This document shows, piece after piece, positions 1 through 6,460 of a stretch of DNA of 11,113 nt; position 1 is the stretch's first letter; every line of letters starts with the position of its first letter. A model generated the notes under the pieces. That model saw only the letters and a program-made list of their open reading frames with translations, did no database searches and was not told the DNA's origin. The stretch comes from Chloroflexota bacterium (lineage in GTDB: Bacteria > Chloroflexota > Limnocylindria > QHBO01), in NCBI GenBank assembly GCA_024636135.1, contig JAGXHP010000095.1, forward strand, positions 1 through 11,113, given 5' to 3'. Position numbers and translations under genes: made by a program.

Positions 1-622
1 CCTCTACCACGCGCGCGAGCCGGACGAGCTCGGCGTCGTCATGCCGGAGCGGACTGACCCGTTCTACCTGCCTGAGAACCGCCGATCCACCAAGGCCATC
101 CACGACTTCGCCCAGCGCTTCAGCCAGACCGATGCGTCCGCGCCGCCCTCGGTCTCCCTCGGGCCCGACGGCTCACCGGTCGAGATCGTCACCTACGCCG
201 ATGGGGATCCGGGGGCCTGCCGCAAGGTTGTGGCTTCTGTGCTGCGGGAGGTCATCGATCGCGGGCGAGTGGCACCCTCGGACTGCGTGGTGCTGACGCC
301 GCGATCGGCCCGGTCGTCGTGGCTCATGTCGGCCGATGGTTCGCCGGTCGAGGCGTGGCCGTATCGGCTCATGCCCGAGTACGGGCCGGAAGGTTCGGTG
401 CTGCCGCCGCCCACGAAGGGCAACGAGGTGCGCGTCGCGACGATCCATCGCTACAAGGGCCTCGAGTCGCCGTGCGTGGTGCTGGCCGAAATCGACGGCC
501 GGGTGGATGCCGGAGAGCTGGCTTCGCTGCTCTACGTGGGCGCCACCCGGGCGCGGTCGCACCTGGTCGTCGTCTGCTCTGAGGCATCGCGCGACCGCCT
601 TGTCAGCCCGGGCGGCCGGTGA
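1..622 (+). CDS. UvrD/Rep-type superfamily 1 DNA helicase, C-terminal part (5' end outside the window)
   Basis: The open frame enters from the left edge (first full codon at base 2) and ends at TGA 620-622, so only the last ~206 residues are visible. The visible part is the second RecA-like domain of a UvrD/Rep-type helicase, which couples ATP hydrolysis to 3'-5' DNA unwinding in the cytoplasm. Visible motifs are LPENRRST (bases ~68-91, like the motif IV LxxNYRS), VRVATIHRYKGLES (~430-471, like the motif V TxHKAKGLE) and LLYVGATRARSHLVVV (~527-574, motif VI, with the arginine finger in TRAR). The Walker A half must lie upstream. The methionine at base 41 is internal, because recognisable helicase sequence runs through it without a break. 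Members of this group include UvrD, Rep, PcrA and NERD- or nuclease-fused helicases; the subtype cannot be told from this piece. The next gene converges on it. Confidence 0.85.
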   Translation, partial: LYHAREPDELGVVMPERTDPFYLPENRRSTKAIHDFAQRFSQTDASAPPSVSLGPDGSPVEIVTYADGDPGACRKVVASVLREVIDRGRVAPSDCVVLTPRSARSSWLMSADGSPVEAWPYRLMPEYGPEGSVLPPPTKGNEVRVATIHRYKGLESPCVVLAEIDGRVDAGELASLLYVGATRARSHLVVVCSEASRDRLVSPGGR

Positions 623-685
623 CCTCGCGGCGCCGTCGTCATTTCGCGGGGAGCGTACGGGAACCACCCCTCGAAATGGGTGACT

Positions 686-1480
686 TTAGGGCACGGGGAG
701 CGGGACGGCGCGGGTGAGGTCGGCAAGAGCCCCGTCACGGACGTGCGCGATGAACCGCTCGCCCGGGAATGGACCGAGCTCCAGCTCCGGATGGCTCGGC
801 ATCGTGACGTCCAGGACCCGCGCGGAATCCGCGCAGCCGGCCGCGGCGCAGAAGCGCAGCTCGCCGCCGACGGCCGCCAGATGACCCTCCAGCAGGATCC
901 ACTCGTCGGGCTCCGCATCGACGGCGGCCGTGGGCGAGTCCCAGGTTCGCCAGTCGTCGAACGTATGCCACGTCGCCCCACCGTCGAGGCCGATGCACCA
1001 TTCTCGCTCCGTCCCGCCAGGACCCAGGAACGGTGTGTCAAAGGGCTGGCCCTCGCGAAGGCCGCCGATCGCGACCCGACCGCCCACCATTGCCGTCTCG
1101 TACGTCGCCAGGCCGATGGGCGCCGGGCCGCCGAGCCGCACCCCGTACTCGTCCCACTTGCCTCCGTGTGCCGGATCGTCGAACGCATCGGCCTTGTTGC
1201 ACCACCAGATCAGCTTGTTGAGGCCGTACGGGACGTGCGAGGAGAAGGCGGAGATCACGCTGGCGTCCCCGTCGACGTGGCCGGTGACCCACACCGGCGT
1301 CCCGTCGGGCAGGTAGTCGGCGCGGACCTCGCCCGGGAGCGGCCGTGCCAGCACGACGGAGTCGCCCGGCGCCTCCTGCTGGCCGCGGGGGATGAGGGCA
1401 ACCGCCGCGGCGCCGAAAGCCACCACGAACAGGCCCGCGATCCAGGGCAGAGTCCGCCTGCGACCCCCGAGTCCCCTCAT
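686..1480 (-). CDS. Membrane-anchored protein with a degenerate Rieske-like domain
   Basis: This 264-residue protein starts at ATG 1480 and stops at TAA 686. Residues 1-10 are Arg/Gly-rich and 11-30 form a hydrophobic helix, so an N-in anchor with the rest outside the membrane is likely. Residues ~58-124 read by eye like the Rieske 2Fe-2S fold: DGTPVWV, then SAFSSHVPYG, then AFDDPAHGGKWD and GVRLGGPAPIGL, which matches the usual CTHLGC and CPCHGSxFDxxGxVxxGPAPxxL blocks. Both ligand histidines have counterparts (H82 and H105), but both ligand cysteines are replaced (S80 and D102), so a 2Fe-2S cluster is not expected. Residues ~190-264 may form a second small beta-rich domain with a CAAAGC pair (C211, C216). 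Function is unknown. The gene stands alone, diverges from the 1600-2766 gene across 119 bases and converges on the helicase gene. The ORF call is firm; the Rieske-like fold is an inference from motif order. Confidence 0.75.
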   Translation of the reverse strand: MRGLGGRRRTLPWIAGLFVVAFGAAAVALIPRGQQEAPGDSVVLARPLPGEVRADYLPDGTPVWVTGHVDGDASVISAFSSHVPYGLNKLIWWCNKADAFDDPAHGGKWDEYGVRLGGPAPIGLATYETAMVGGRVAIGGLREGQPFDTPFLGPGGTEREWCIGLDGGATWHTFDDWRTWDSPTAAVDAEPDEWILLEGHLAAVGGELRFCAAAGCADSARVLDVTMPSHPELELGPFPGERFIAHVRDGALADLTRAVPLPVP

Positions 1481-1587
1481 GCGCGAACTGTATCGGGGCG
1501 CGGCTCGGCTGAATAGCCGTCATCGGTTCGGTCGGCGGCGGAAGAGGCCCGGCGACCTCCCGATGGTCGGAGTGGGAGGCCGCGGAG

Positions 1588-1593
1588 TAGGCT
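1588..1593 (+). promoter_or_regulatory. Possible -10 element (TAGGCT) for a leaderless transcript of the 1600-2766 gene
   Basis: TAGGCT fits the TAnnnT pattern of a sigma-70-type -10 box and ends 6 bases before the ATG at 1600, the spacing expected if transcription begins at the A of the start codon. No well-placed ribosome binding site is present: the nearest GGAG lies about 12 bases upstream of the ATG. No clear -35 hexamer is seen. Such a hexamer is common by chance, so this is weak. Confidence 0.2.
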
Positions 1594-1599
1594 GGCAGC

Positions 1600-2766
1600 A
1601 TGACCTCGTCCGGAGCGAGGCATGCGGCGCTCCGTGGGACGGAGTCCGGCTGCCTGGCCATCGCCGACATCAGCGGCTACACCTCGTATCTCGCCGGGGC
1701 CGAGCTCGATCATGCCCAGGACGTCCTCGAAGACCTGACCGAGACGGTGGTCCGGTCGCTGTCGCCGCCGATGAAGCTGAGCCAGCTGGAGGGCGACGCC
1801 GTCTTCGTGTACGTGCCCGGCAACCGGGTCGACGCCTCGATGCTGCTCGACACGCTGGACGCTGCGTACTTCGCGTTCCGGCGCCGCCAGGACGCCATCG
1901 ACCGCGCGACGCAGTGCGATTGCAACGCCTGCGTCCTCATTCCGCGGCTCGATCTCAAGTTCGTCGCCCATCACGGCGCCTACGGCCGCCAGCACGTGGC
2001 GGGCCGCGAGGACCTGAGCGGGTCCGATGTGATCCTGGTGCATCGGCTTCTCAAGAACCACATCGTGGAGGTCACCGGCCATGCCGGATACGCCTTCTAC
2101 ACCGACGCGGTCGTCGGCGCCATGGGCCTGGATCCGGCGCGCCTTCGCATGCGCCGCCACGCCGAGCAGGTCGAAGGCCTCAGCGGCGTCGACGGCTGGG
2201 TCCAGGACCTCCACGAACGCTGGACCGAGGAGCGAGAGCGCCGTCGCGTGAAGGTCAGCCGAGAAGAAGCGGTGGGCGTGACCTCGTACGAGGTGCCGGC
2301 GCCTCGGTCGGTGACGTGGAACTACCTCACCGATCCCGGGCTGCGGGCCGGCTGGCAGCCCGGGATCCAGCGCATCGACCAGTCCACGCCCGATGGTCGT
2401 CGGGGGATTGGCACGCGGAACCACTGCATCCATGGCAAGAACGCCAGCCTGGAGGAGATCCTCGACTGGCGTCCGTTCGACTACTTCACCATTCTCAATC
2501 ACGTGCCGATGCCGCTGCTGAAACCGATGCGGATGACGTACGAGCTGGAGGACGTTGCCGGTGGAACGCGCGTGACCGAGTACACCGCGCCCGGACGGGG
2601 CTTCGGCCAGCGGGCCCTCGTCGGCGTGCTGGGCCGGGTCTTGGCCGGTGTCTTCGCTCGCGGCCAGGCGTCGTTGCGTTCCGCCGTGGCCGCCAGCCAG
2701 ACCGCGCCGGAGGCCACGGCAGGCTCCGACGAGCTCCTGGGGGACGCCACGACGAAAGGCGCCTGA
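1600..2766 (+). CDS. DUF2652 cyclase-like domain fused to a START/SRPBCC-like domain
   Basis: This 388-residue protein has two parts. Residues ~17-190 match the DUF2652 family, which resembles class III adenylate/guanylate cyclases: FADISGYTSYL-like AIADISGYTSYL (~20-31, with metal-type Asp23), QLEGDAVFVY (~62-71, like the cyclase GDG hairpin), a CxCxxC cluster at C106/C108/C111, FVAHHGAYG (~121-129) and GSDVILVHRLLKN (~141-153). Residues ~226-365 look like an SRPBCC/polyketide-cyclase ligand-binding fold: TSYEVPAPRSVTWNYLTDP, a GWQPGI strand, GIGTRNHC, then LEEILDWRPFDYFTI and GGTRVTEYTAP. The tail (366-388) is Ala/Thr-rich and probably disordered. No membrane segment is seen. A role in binding a small hydrophobic ligand with cyclase-like signalling is speculative, and catalysis is unproven because the second metal aspartate and the transition-state residues are not obvious. 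The ATG at 1600 has only a distant GGAG upstream, so initiation may be leaderless. Confidence 0.85.
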   Translation: MTSSGARHAALRGTESGCLAIADISGYTSYLAGAELDHAQDVLEDLTETVVRSLSPPMKLSQLEGDAVFVYVPGNRVDASMLLDTLDAAYFAFRRRQDAIDRATQCDCNACVLIPRLDLKFVAHHGAYGRQHVAGREDLSGSDVILVHRLLKNHIVEVTGHAGYAFYTDAVVGAMGLDPARLRMRRHAEQVEGLSGVDGWVQDLHERWTEERERRRVKVSREEAVGVTSYEVPAPRSVTWNYLTDPGLRAGWQPGIQRIDQSTPDGRRGIGTRNHCIHGKNASLEEILDWRPFDYFTILNHVPMPLLKPMRMTYELEDVAGGTRVTEYTAPGRGFGQRALVGVLGRVLAGVFARGQASLRSAVAASQTAPEATAGSDELLGDATTKGA

Positions 2767-2800
2767 GGAGATCGCTCACCGCGGGCGCGTTGGCGACGGC

Positions 2801-2816
2801 AGCGAGGGGCCTCGCT
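2801..2816. terminator. Short stem-loop downstream of the DUF2652/SRPBCC gene
   Basis: AGCGAG pairs with CTCGCT around a GGGC loop, about 35 bases after the TGA at 2766. No T-run follows on either strand, so it is not a canonical intrinsic terminator. It could help end or protect the upstream transcript. Confidence 0.3.
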
Positions 2817-2837
2817 AGTGCGGCTCGGAGGCCCAGT

Positions 2838-2865
2838 TCAGTGGCTATATCACCACTGATATAGC
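2838..2865. repeat. Two interleaved perfect inverted repeats between convergent genes
   Basis: TCAGTGG (2838-2844) is the exact reverse complement of CCACTGA (2853-2859), and GCTATATCA (2844-2852) is the exact reverse complement of TGATATAGC (2857-2865). The two dyads share bases, so an RNA can form either a 7-bp stem with an 8-base loop or a 9-bp stem with a 4-base loop, but not both. The core is AT-rich in very GC-rich surroundings. There is no T-tract after either arm. It could be a terminator or RNA-stability element for the convergent genes, or a protein-binding operator, although no gene starts here. Confidence 0.6.
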
Positions 2866-2918
2866 AGCTGACGCGATCGCGGGACGGCGTTAAGCCAGTC
2901 CCACCGGCCGACCACGAA

Positions 2919-4211
2919 CTAGCCCTCAAGCCGTCTGACCAGCCACTCCGCCAGGCTGATGAGCCATGCGTCGCGTCCTTCCGCGGCAACGAGCTGGAGG
3001 CCGATCGGCATCCCATCCCCATCGTGTCCGGCCGGAAGGACGAGCGCCGGCAACCCCGCGAGGTTGATCGGCTCCGCATAGCGCGTGAGGCCCCAGTACG
3101 GGATCGTGGTGCCGTCGATCAAGATCGGCGTTCCTCGTGGACGGTGGCTGAACGCCGTCGTCATCGCCACCGGCATGAGGATGGCGTCGCGGCGCTCGAG
3201 GAGCGCATGCCACCCCACGGCGGCCTCGGCCTGCGCGGCCGCCGCGGCGGGTCGCTCCTGCCGCCACCGCGCTCCGAATCGACGAGCGGCCTCGTAGCGA
3301 AGCACGAACGCAGCGTGCTGAACGTCCATGGCGGGTAGCGCATGCGCTGCCTCGACCCGAGCGCCGTTGCGCTCGGCCTGGGCCCCGACCTTGGCCACCG
3401 CGTCCGAGATCGATCGCTGCACCCGGAGGCCGGGGAGCTCCGCGATCAGGCCGATCGACGGTCTGCGGACAGGCATCGGCCGCTGTTCGGACCCTGTCAG
3501 CACCGAGAGGAGCAGCCGCAGGTCGGGAATCGTCCGGGCCATCGGTCCGATCGTGGCGAGGACGCCGATTCCGCCGCCGCGCGGGTGGCGGGTCGGCTCC
3601 GTCACGTGGCCGCGTCGCGGGATACGGCCCGCCGTCGGCATCAGGCTGACGACGCCAGTGAACGCGGCAGGGATCCGGAGCGAGCCCGCGATGTCCGACC
3701 CGACCTCCAGCGGTGTGAGTCGGTCCGCCAGCGCCGCTGCCGCGCCTCCGCTCGATCCGCCGGGCGTGCGCGCCAGGTCCAGGGGATTGTTCGTGCGGCC
3801 ATGGACCGGGTTATCGGTCTGGAAGTCGTCGAGATCGCGCGCCACGTTCGTCGTGCCGAGGAGGATCGCGCCGGCCGCCCGCAGTCGAGCCACGACCTCG
3901 CCGTCGCTCCGGCTGACCGTCAAGGAGGCGTCCGGGTTGCCGACGTCGATCGGCAGGCCGGCCACCCGATGCGACTCCTTGACCGTCATCGGCACCCCGT
4001 GGAGGGGCCCCATGACCATTCGCCGTTCGTCGAGACGCCGCGCGGTGGCGAGCGCCCGCTCAGCGTCGAGATGAACGATGGCATTCAGGCGCGGATTGCG
4101 TTGCTCGATGCGCTCGAGATACGCCATCGTCGCCTCGGTCGCCGAAAGGGTACGGCCGGCGAGGAGCGCCGCCAGGTCCGTGGCGGAGAGGGTCGTGGGA
4201 TCCTGGCTCAC
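2919..4211 (-). CDS. Amidase-signature family hydrolase
   Basis: This is a 430-residue serine amidase with a Ser-cisSer-Lys triad, which hydrolyses carboxamides in the cytoplasm. Visible residues are K78 in GVPMTVKES, S153/S154 in TPGGSSGG (the first is the expected cis-Ser) and S177 in GSDIAGSLRIPA, the expected nucleophile. In the last motif the usual GG before the nucleophilic Ser is AG. Residues ~20-48 are the usual N-terminal helices, and the C-terminus has the AEPINLAGLPALVLPAG block with GMPIGLQLV. Start: GTG at 4211 begins family-like sequence and lies 10 bases after the stop of the MFS gene. The frame stays open to 4526, but that extension overlaps the MFS gene and is low-complexity Arg/Ser/Pro sequence. 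This is the last gene of the operon. In context it could cleave a linear amide or carbamoyl product of the ring-opening hydrolase, but this family has broad specificity and the substrate cannot be read from sequence. Confidence 0.9.
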   Translation of the reverse strand: MSQDPTTLSATDLAALLAGRTLSATEATMAYLERIEQRNPRLNAIVHLDAERALATARRLDERRMVMGPLHGVPMTVKESHRVAGLPIDVGNPDASLTVSRSDGEVVARLRAAGAILLGTTNVARDLDDFQTDNPVHGRTNNPLDLARTPGGSSGGAAAALADRLTPLEVGSDIAGSLRIPAAFTGVVSLMPTAGRIPRRGHVTEPTRHPRGGGIGVLATIGPMARTIPDLRLLLSVLTGSEQRPMPVRRPSIGLIAELPGLRVQRSISDAVAKVGAQAERNGARVEAAHALPAMDVQHAAFVLRYEAARRFGARWRQERPAAAAAQAEAAVGWHALLERRDAILMPVAMTTAFSHRPRGTPILIDGTTIPYWGLTRYAEPINLAGLPALVLPAGHDGDGMPIGLQLVAAEGRDAWLISLAEWLVRRLEG

Positions 4212-4221
4212 GACGCGCAGG

Positions 4222-5418
4222 TTACGAGGTGGCTGGAACGGCGGATGCCCCGGGGCGCGCGCTTGCCCAGCGCCAGAACACGATGAGCGCGACGACGGCG
4301 ACGGCCGCGTTGACGACGAAGAAGGTGCCGTAGCCGACCACGATGAGTGCGGTGGCCACGATCGGGCCGAGCGTGGAGCCGAGGTCACCCACGGCGCGAA
4401 ATGCCCCGGCCGTGGCGCCGTGCCCGCCCGCGCGACCCGCGTCCATGACGTAGGCCTGCATCGCCGGGCCGCGAAGCGCGTTGCCGCCGCCCATGACGAG
4501 GGAAGCAACAAGGATCCATGTTGCATTGCCGGCGGCGGCCAGCAGCAGGAGGCCGACCGCCATGGTCGCCAGCAGGATGATGATGATCATGCGCCGTCCG
4601 TATCGGTCCGAGATCGCGCCGGAGGGGTAGAGGAGCGCGAAGCCCACGGTGTTCGAGAGGAACAGTGCCCAGCCCACGAACGCGGCATCGAGCTTGAGCT
4701 CGTTGGCGGCAAACAGGGGCAGGGCGGTGAACTGGGCGCCCGTCATCGTGAAGAAGACGACGAAGCTGACGAGGCTGATGAGGCGGAAGTCGCGGCTGCG
4801 GGCCAGCAGCGCCAGGGATCCCCACGGCGACGCGTGCACCACCGGCGCGTAGTGCCGCGACTCCCGCACGAGCAGCGCCGGAACGATGGCCGCGATCGCC
4901 AACCCCGCGTAGACCCACAGCGCCGACCGCAGGTCCAGCGTCGCGCCGACGAGTCCGCCGATGAGGGGGCCGAACCAGTACCCGAGGCGCTGGCTGGCCT
5001 GGAAGGCCGAGAGATGGCGGCCACGGGTCGCGGGCGTCGAGAGATCGGCAACGGCGGCGAGGCCGGCCGTCGTCGACATGCCGGCTCCGACGCCCTCGAG
5101 CACCCGCGCGATGAGCAGCAGCTCCCACGTCGGCGCCAGTGCCGATGCGATACCCGACAGGGCGACGAGGAGAATCCCGCCGATGAAGATCACGCGCCGC
5201 CCGAGTCGCTCGGATGCTGTGCCGACCGGGATGTCGGCGACCAGGCGGCTGGCCCATCGCAACGAGACGATGAGCCCCACCGCGAACGCCGACGCGCCGA
5301 GTTCGAGCGAGAAGAGGGGAATGATCGGCAGGCTGACGCCGACGCCGAGGCTCGACAGGGTCAGCGCGGCCAGGAGCGGCCAGGGACTGCCCCGCTGTCC
5401 CTCCGATCCGTCGCCCAC
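4222..5418 (-). CDS. Major facilitator superfamily transporter
   Basis: This 398-residue integral membrane protein has about 12 hydrophobic segments and the duplicated MFS design. Motif A-like loops occur in both halves: DIPVGTASERLGRRVIF (~63-78) and SGAISDRYGRRMIII in the second half. The RVLEGVGAGM block (~108-117, motif B-like, with an Arg in helix 4) and GPLIGGLVGA (~150-159, motif C-like) suggest the proton-coupled drug-exporter type, though this does not fix direction or substrate. The GTG start at 5418 follows the luciferase-like gene's TAG (5429-5431) by 10 bases, and the gene is followed after 10 bases by the amidase GTG, so it sits in the same transcript. Within the operon it could export an end product or an inhibitory intermediate, or add a low-affinity uptake route beside the ABC system. 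This is inference. Confidence 0.9.
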   Translation of the reverse strand: MGDGSEGQRGSPWPLLAALTLSSLGVGVSLPIIPLFSLELGASAFAVGLIVSLRWASRLVADIPVGTASERLGRRVIFIGGILLVALSGIASALAPTWELLLIARVLEGVGAGMSTTAGLAAVADLSTPATRGRHLSAFQASQRLGYWFGPLIGGLVGATLDLRSALWVYAGLAIAAIVPALLVRESRHYAPVVHASPWGSLALLARSRDFRLISLVSFVVFFTMTGAQFTALPLFAANELKLDAAFVGWALFLSNTVGFALLYPSGAISDRYGRRMIIIILLATMAVGLLLLAAAGNATWILVASLVMGGGNALRGPAMQAYVMDAGRAGGHGATAGAFRAVGDLGSTLGPIVATALIVVGYGTFFVVNAAVAVVALIVFWRWASARPGASAVPATS

Positions 5419-5428
5419 GGCCGGCGAC

Positions 5429-6460
5429 CTAGACCTTGGCGGCGCGGAGTGCCGGGAGGACGCGTTCGGCGATCAGCTCGAGCGTCTCCTCGTATCGATC
5501 GAACTGCATCCGCAGGTCGAAGACGAAGTGGTCCATGCCCCGCTCACCGATCTCGGCGATCTGCTCGACGACCTCGTCCGGCTCTCCGATCACGGCGATG
5601 CCGCGGATGTCCTCGATCGTCTGGAACCCACCATCGGGCTGGATCCAGTTCTTGCTCGCCTCGGACGAGCCCGCGAGCGCGGCGATGTCGACGTCGGCGC
5701 GGGCGCGCTTCCGGTCCCGGTCGACCTTCACCAGCGGAATGACCGATCGGGTGATCTGCCTCCCGGTCTCCGCCTCCAGCTCCGCCAACAGCTGCAGCCG
5801 ATCGTCGAGCGTGGCCAGCGGGATGCGTCCCGGCATCCAGGCGTCGCAGTTGGCGATCGTGTTGCGGACCGATGCGCGCGTGGTGCCGCCGTACCAGATG
5901 GGGATCGGCCGCCGCGGCTTCGGCTCGATGCTCACGTTCTCGAAGTGGAAGAATTCACCCTCGAAGGTGACGTCGTCCTCGGCCCACACGCGTCGAACGA
6001 TCTGCGCCATCTCGGTGAAGATGAGCTTTCGCTGCTCGCGGTTGAATCCCGCCGCGGCCAGCTCGGCGTGGTTGCTGCCCATCCCGAGCCCGGCGATGAC
6101 GCGGCCTCCGTGCAGGTATGACATCGCGGCGAGGTCCTGCGCCAGCTTCAGCGGCCACCGGAGCGGGATCAGCACCGCCGTGCCGAGGTGGATGCGCGCC
6201 GTCACCGCGCCAATGGCGTTGAGCGATGCCAGTGGCTCGATGAACGTGCGATTCGTGCCCTCCATGCCGTGTGGCTTCCACAGCAGATGATCGCGGACCC
6301 AGACCGCGTCGAAGCCGAGATCCTCGGCCAGCTTGCTGCCCTGGATGATCCGCTCGGGGCTGGCATGCTCGCCGAAGTGGGGAACCAGGACGCCGTAGGT
6401 CATGCCCGCTTCGGTGCGATCGAGCGGACGATCCACCTCCGGCGTCGTGGCCACGGTCAC
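5429..6460 (-). CDS. Luciferase-like (LLM class) flavin- or F420-dependent oxidoreductase
   Basis: This 343-residue TIM-barrel protein belongs to the bacterial luciferase-like family, which uses FMNH2 for monooxygenation or F420 for hydride transfer. Evidence: MTYGVLVPHFGEHASPE at the barrel start (~20-36), KLAEDLGFDAVWVRDHLLW (~43-61), TARIHLGTAVLIPLRWPLKLAQDLA (~87-111), RVIAGLGMGSNHAEL (~120-134), FEGEFFHFENVSIEPKP followed by RRPIPIWYGG, and a C-terminal GEPDEVVEQIAEIGERGMDHFVF. Length is typical. The called GTG (6460) forms a GTGA overlap with the stop of the hydrolase gene. An alternative ATG at 6403 (Met20) gives the more usual family N-terminus, and neither has a clear ribosome binding site. 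Cofactor choice and substrate cannot be settled from sequence. RutA of pyrimidine degradation belongs to the same superfamily, which fits a pathway acting on cyclic amides but does not prove it. Confidence 0.9.
   Translation of the reverse strand: MTVATTPEVDRPLDRTEAGMTYGVLVPHFGEHASPERIIQGSKLAEDLGFDAVWVRDHLLWKPHGMEGTNRTFIEPLASLNAIGAVTARIHLGTAVLIPLRWPLKLAQDLAAMSYLHGGRVIAGLGMGSNHAELAAAGFNREQRKLIFTEMAQIVRRVWAEDDVTFEGEFFHFENVSIEPKPRRPIPIWYGGTTRASVRNTIANCDAWMPGRIPLATLDDRLQLLAELEAETGRQITRSVIPLVKVDRDRKRARADVDIAALAGSSEASKNWIQPDGGFQTIEDIRGIAVIGEPDEVVEQIAEIGERGMDHFVFDLRMQFDRYEETLELIAERVLPALRAAKV

Noticed and set aside
665..682. Small hairpin CACCC/GGGTG between the helicase and Rieske-like genes as a terminator
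   Set aside because: Only a 5-bp stem with an 8-base loop and no T-run on either strand; not distinguishable from chance.
1506..1519. CGGCT-GAAT-AGCCG hairpin in the divergent intergenic region as an operator
   Set aside because: A 5-bp dyad in GC-rich DNA is expected by chance, and it does not line up with a recognisable promoter.
2838..2865. H-type pseudoknot using both dyads at once
   Set aside because: Forming both stems together would leave zero-length connecting loops, which is not sterically reasonable; the structures are better treated as alternatives.
4212..4526. N-terminal extension of the amidase reading frame to 4526
   Set aside because: It overlaps the 3' end of the MFS gene by ~300 bases, is Arg/Ser/Pro-rich low-complexity sequence, and family similarity begins just after GTG 4211.
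4078..5742. 554-codon plus-strand open frame opposite the MFS and luciferase-like genes
   Set aside because: It is rich in Arg, Glu, Asp and Gly without any domain, lies antisense to two well-recognised genes and spans their junction; it is a product of GC-rich codon use.
6401..6403. ATG at 6403 as the start of the luciferase-like gene
   Set aside because: It is plausible, since the family N-terminus starts here, but GTG 6460 keeps the overlap style of the operon. It is recorded as an alternative in the feature rather than called.
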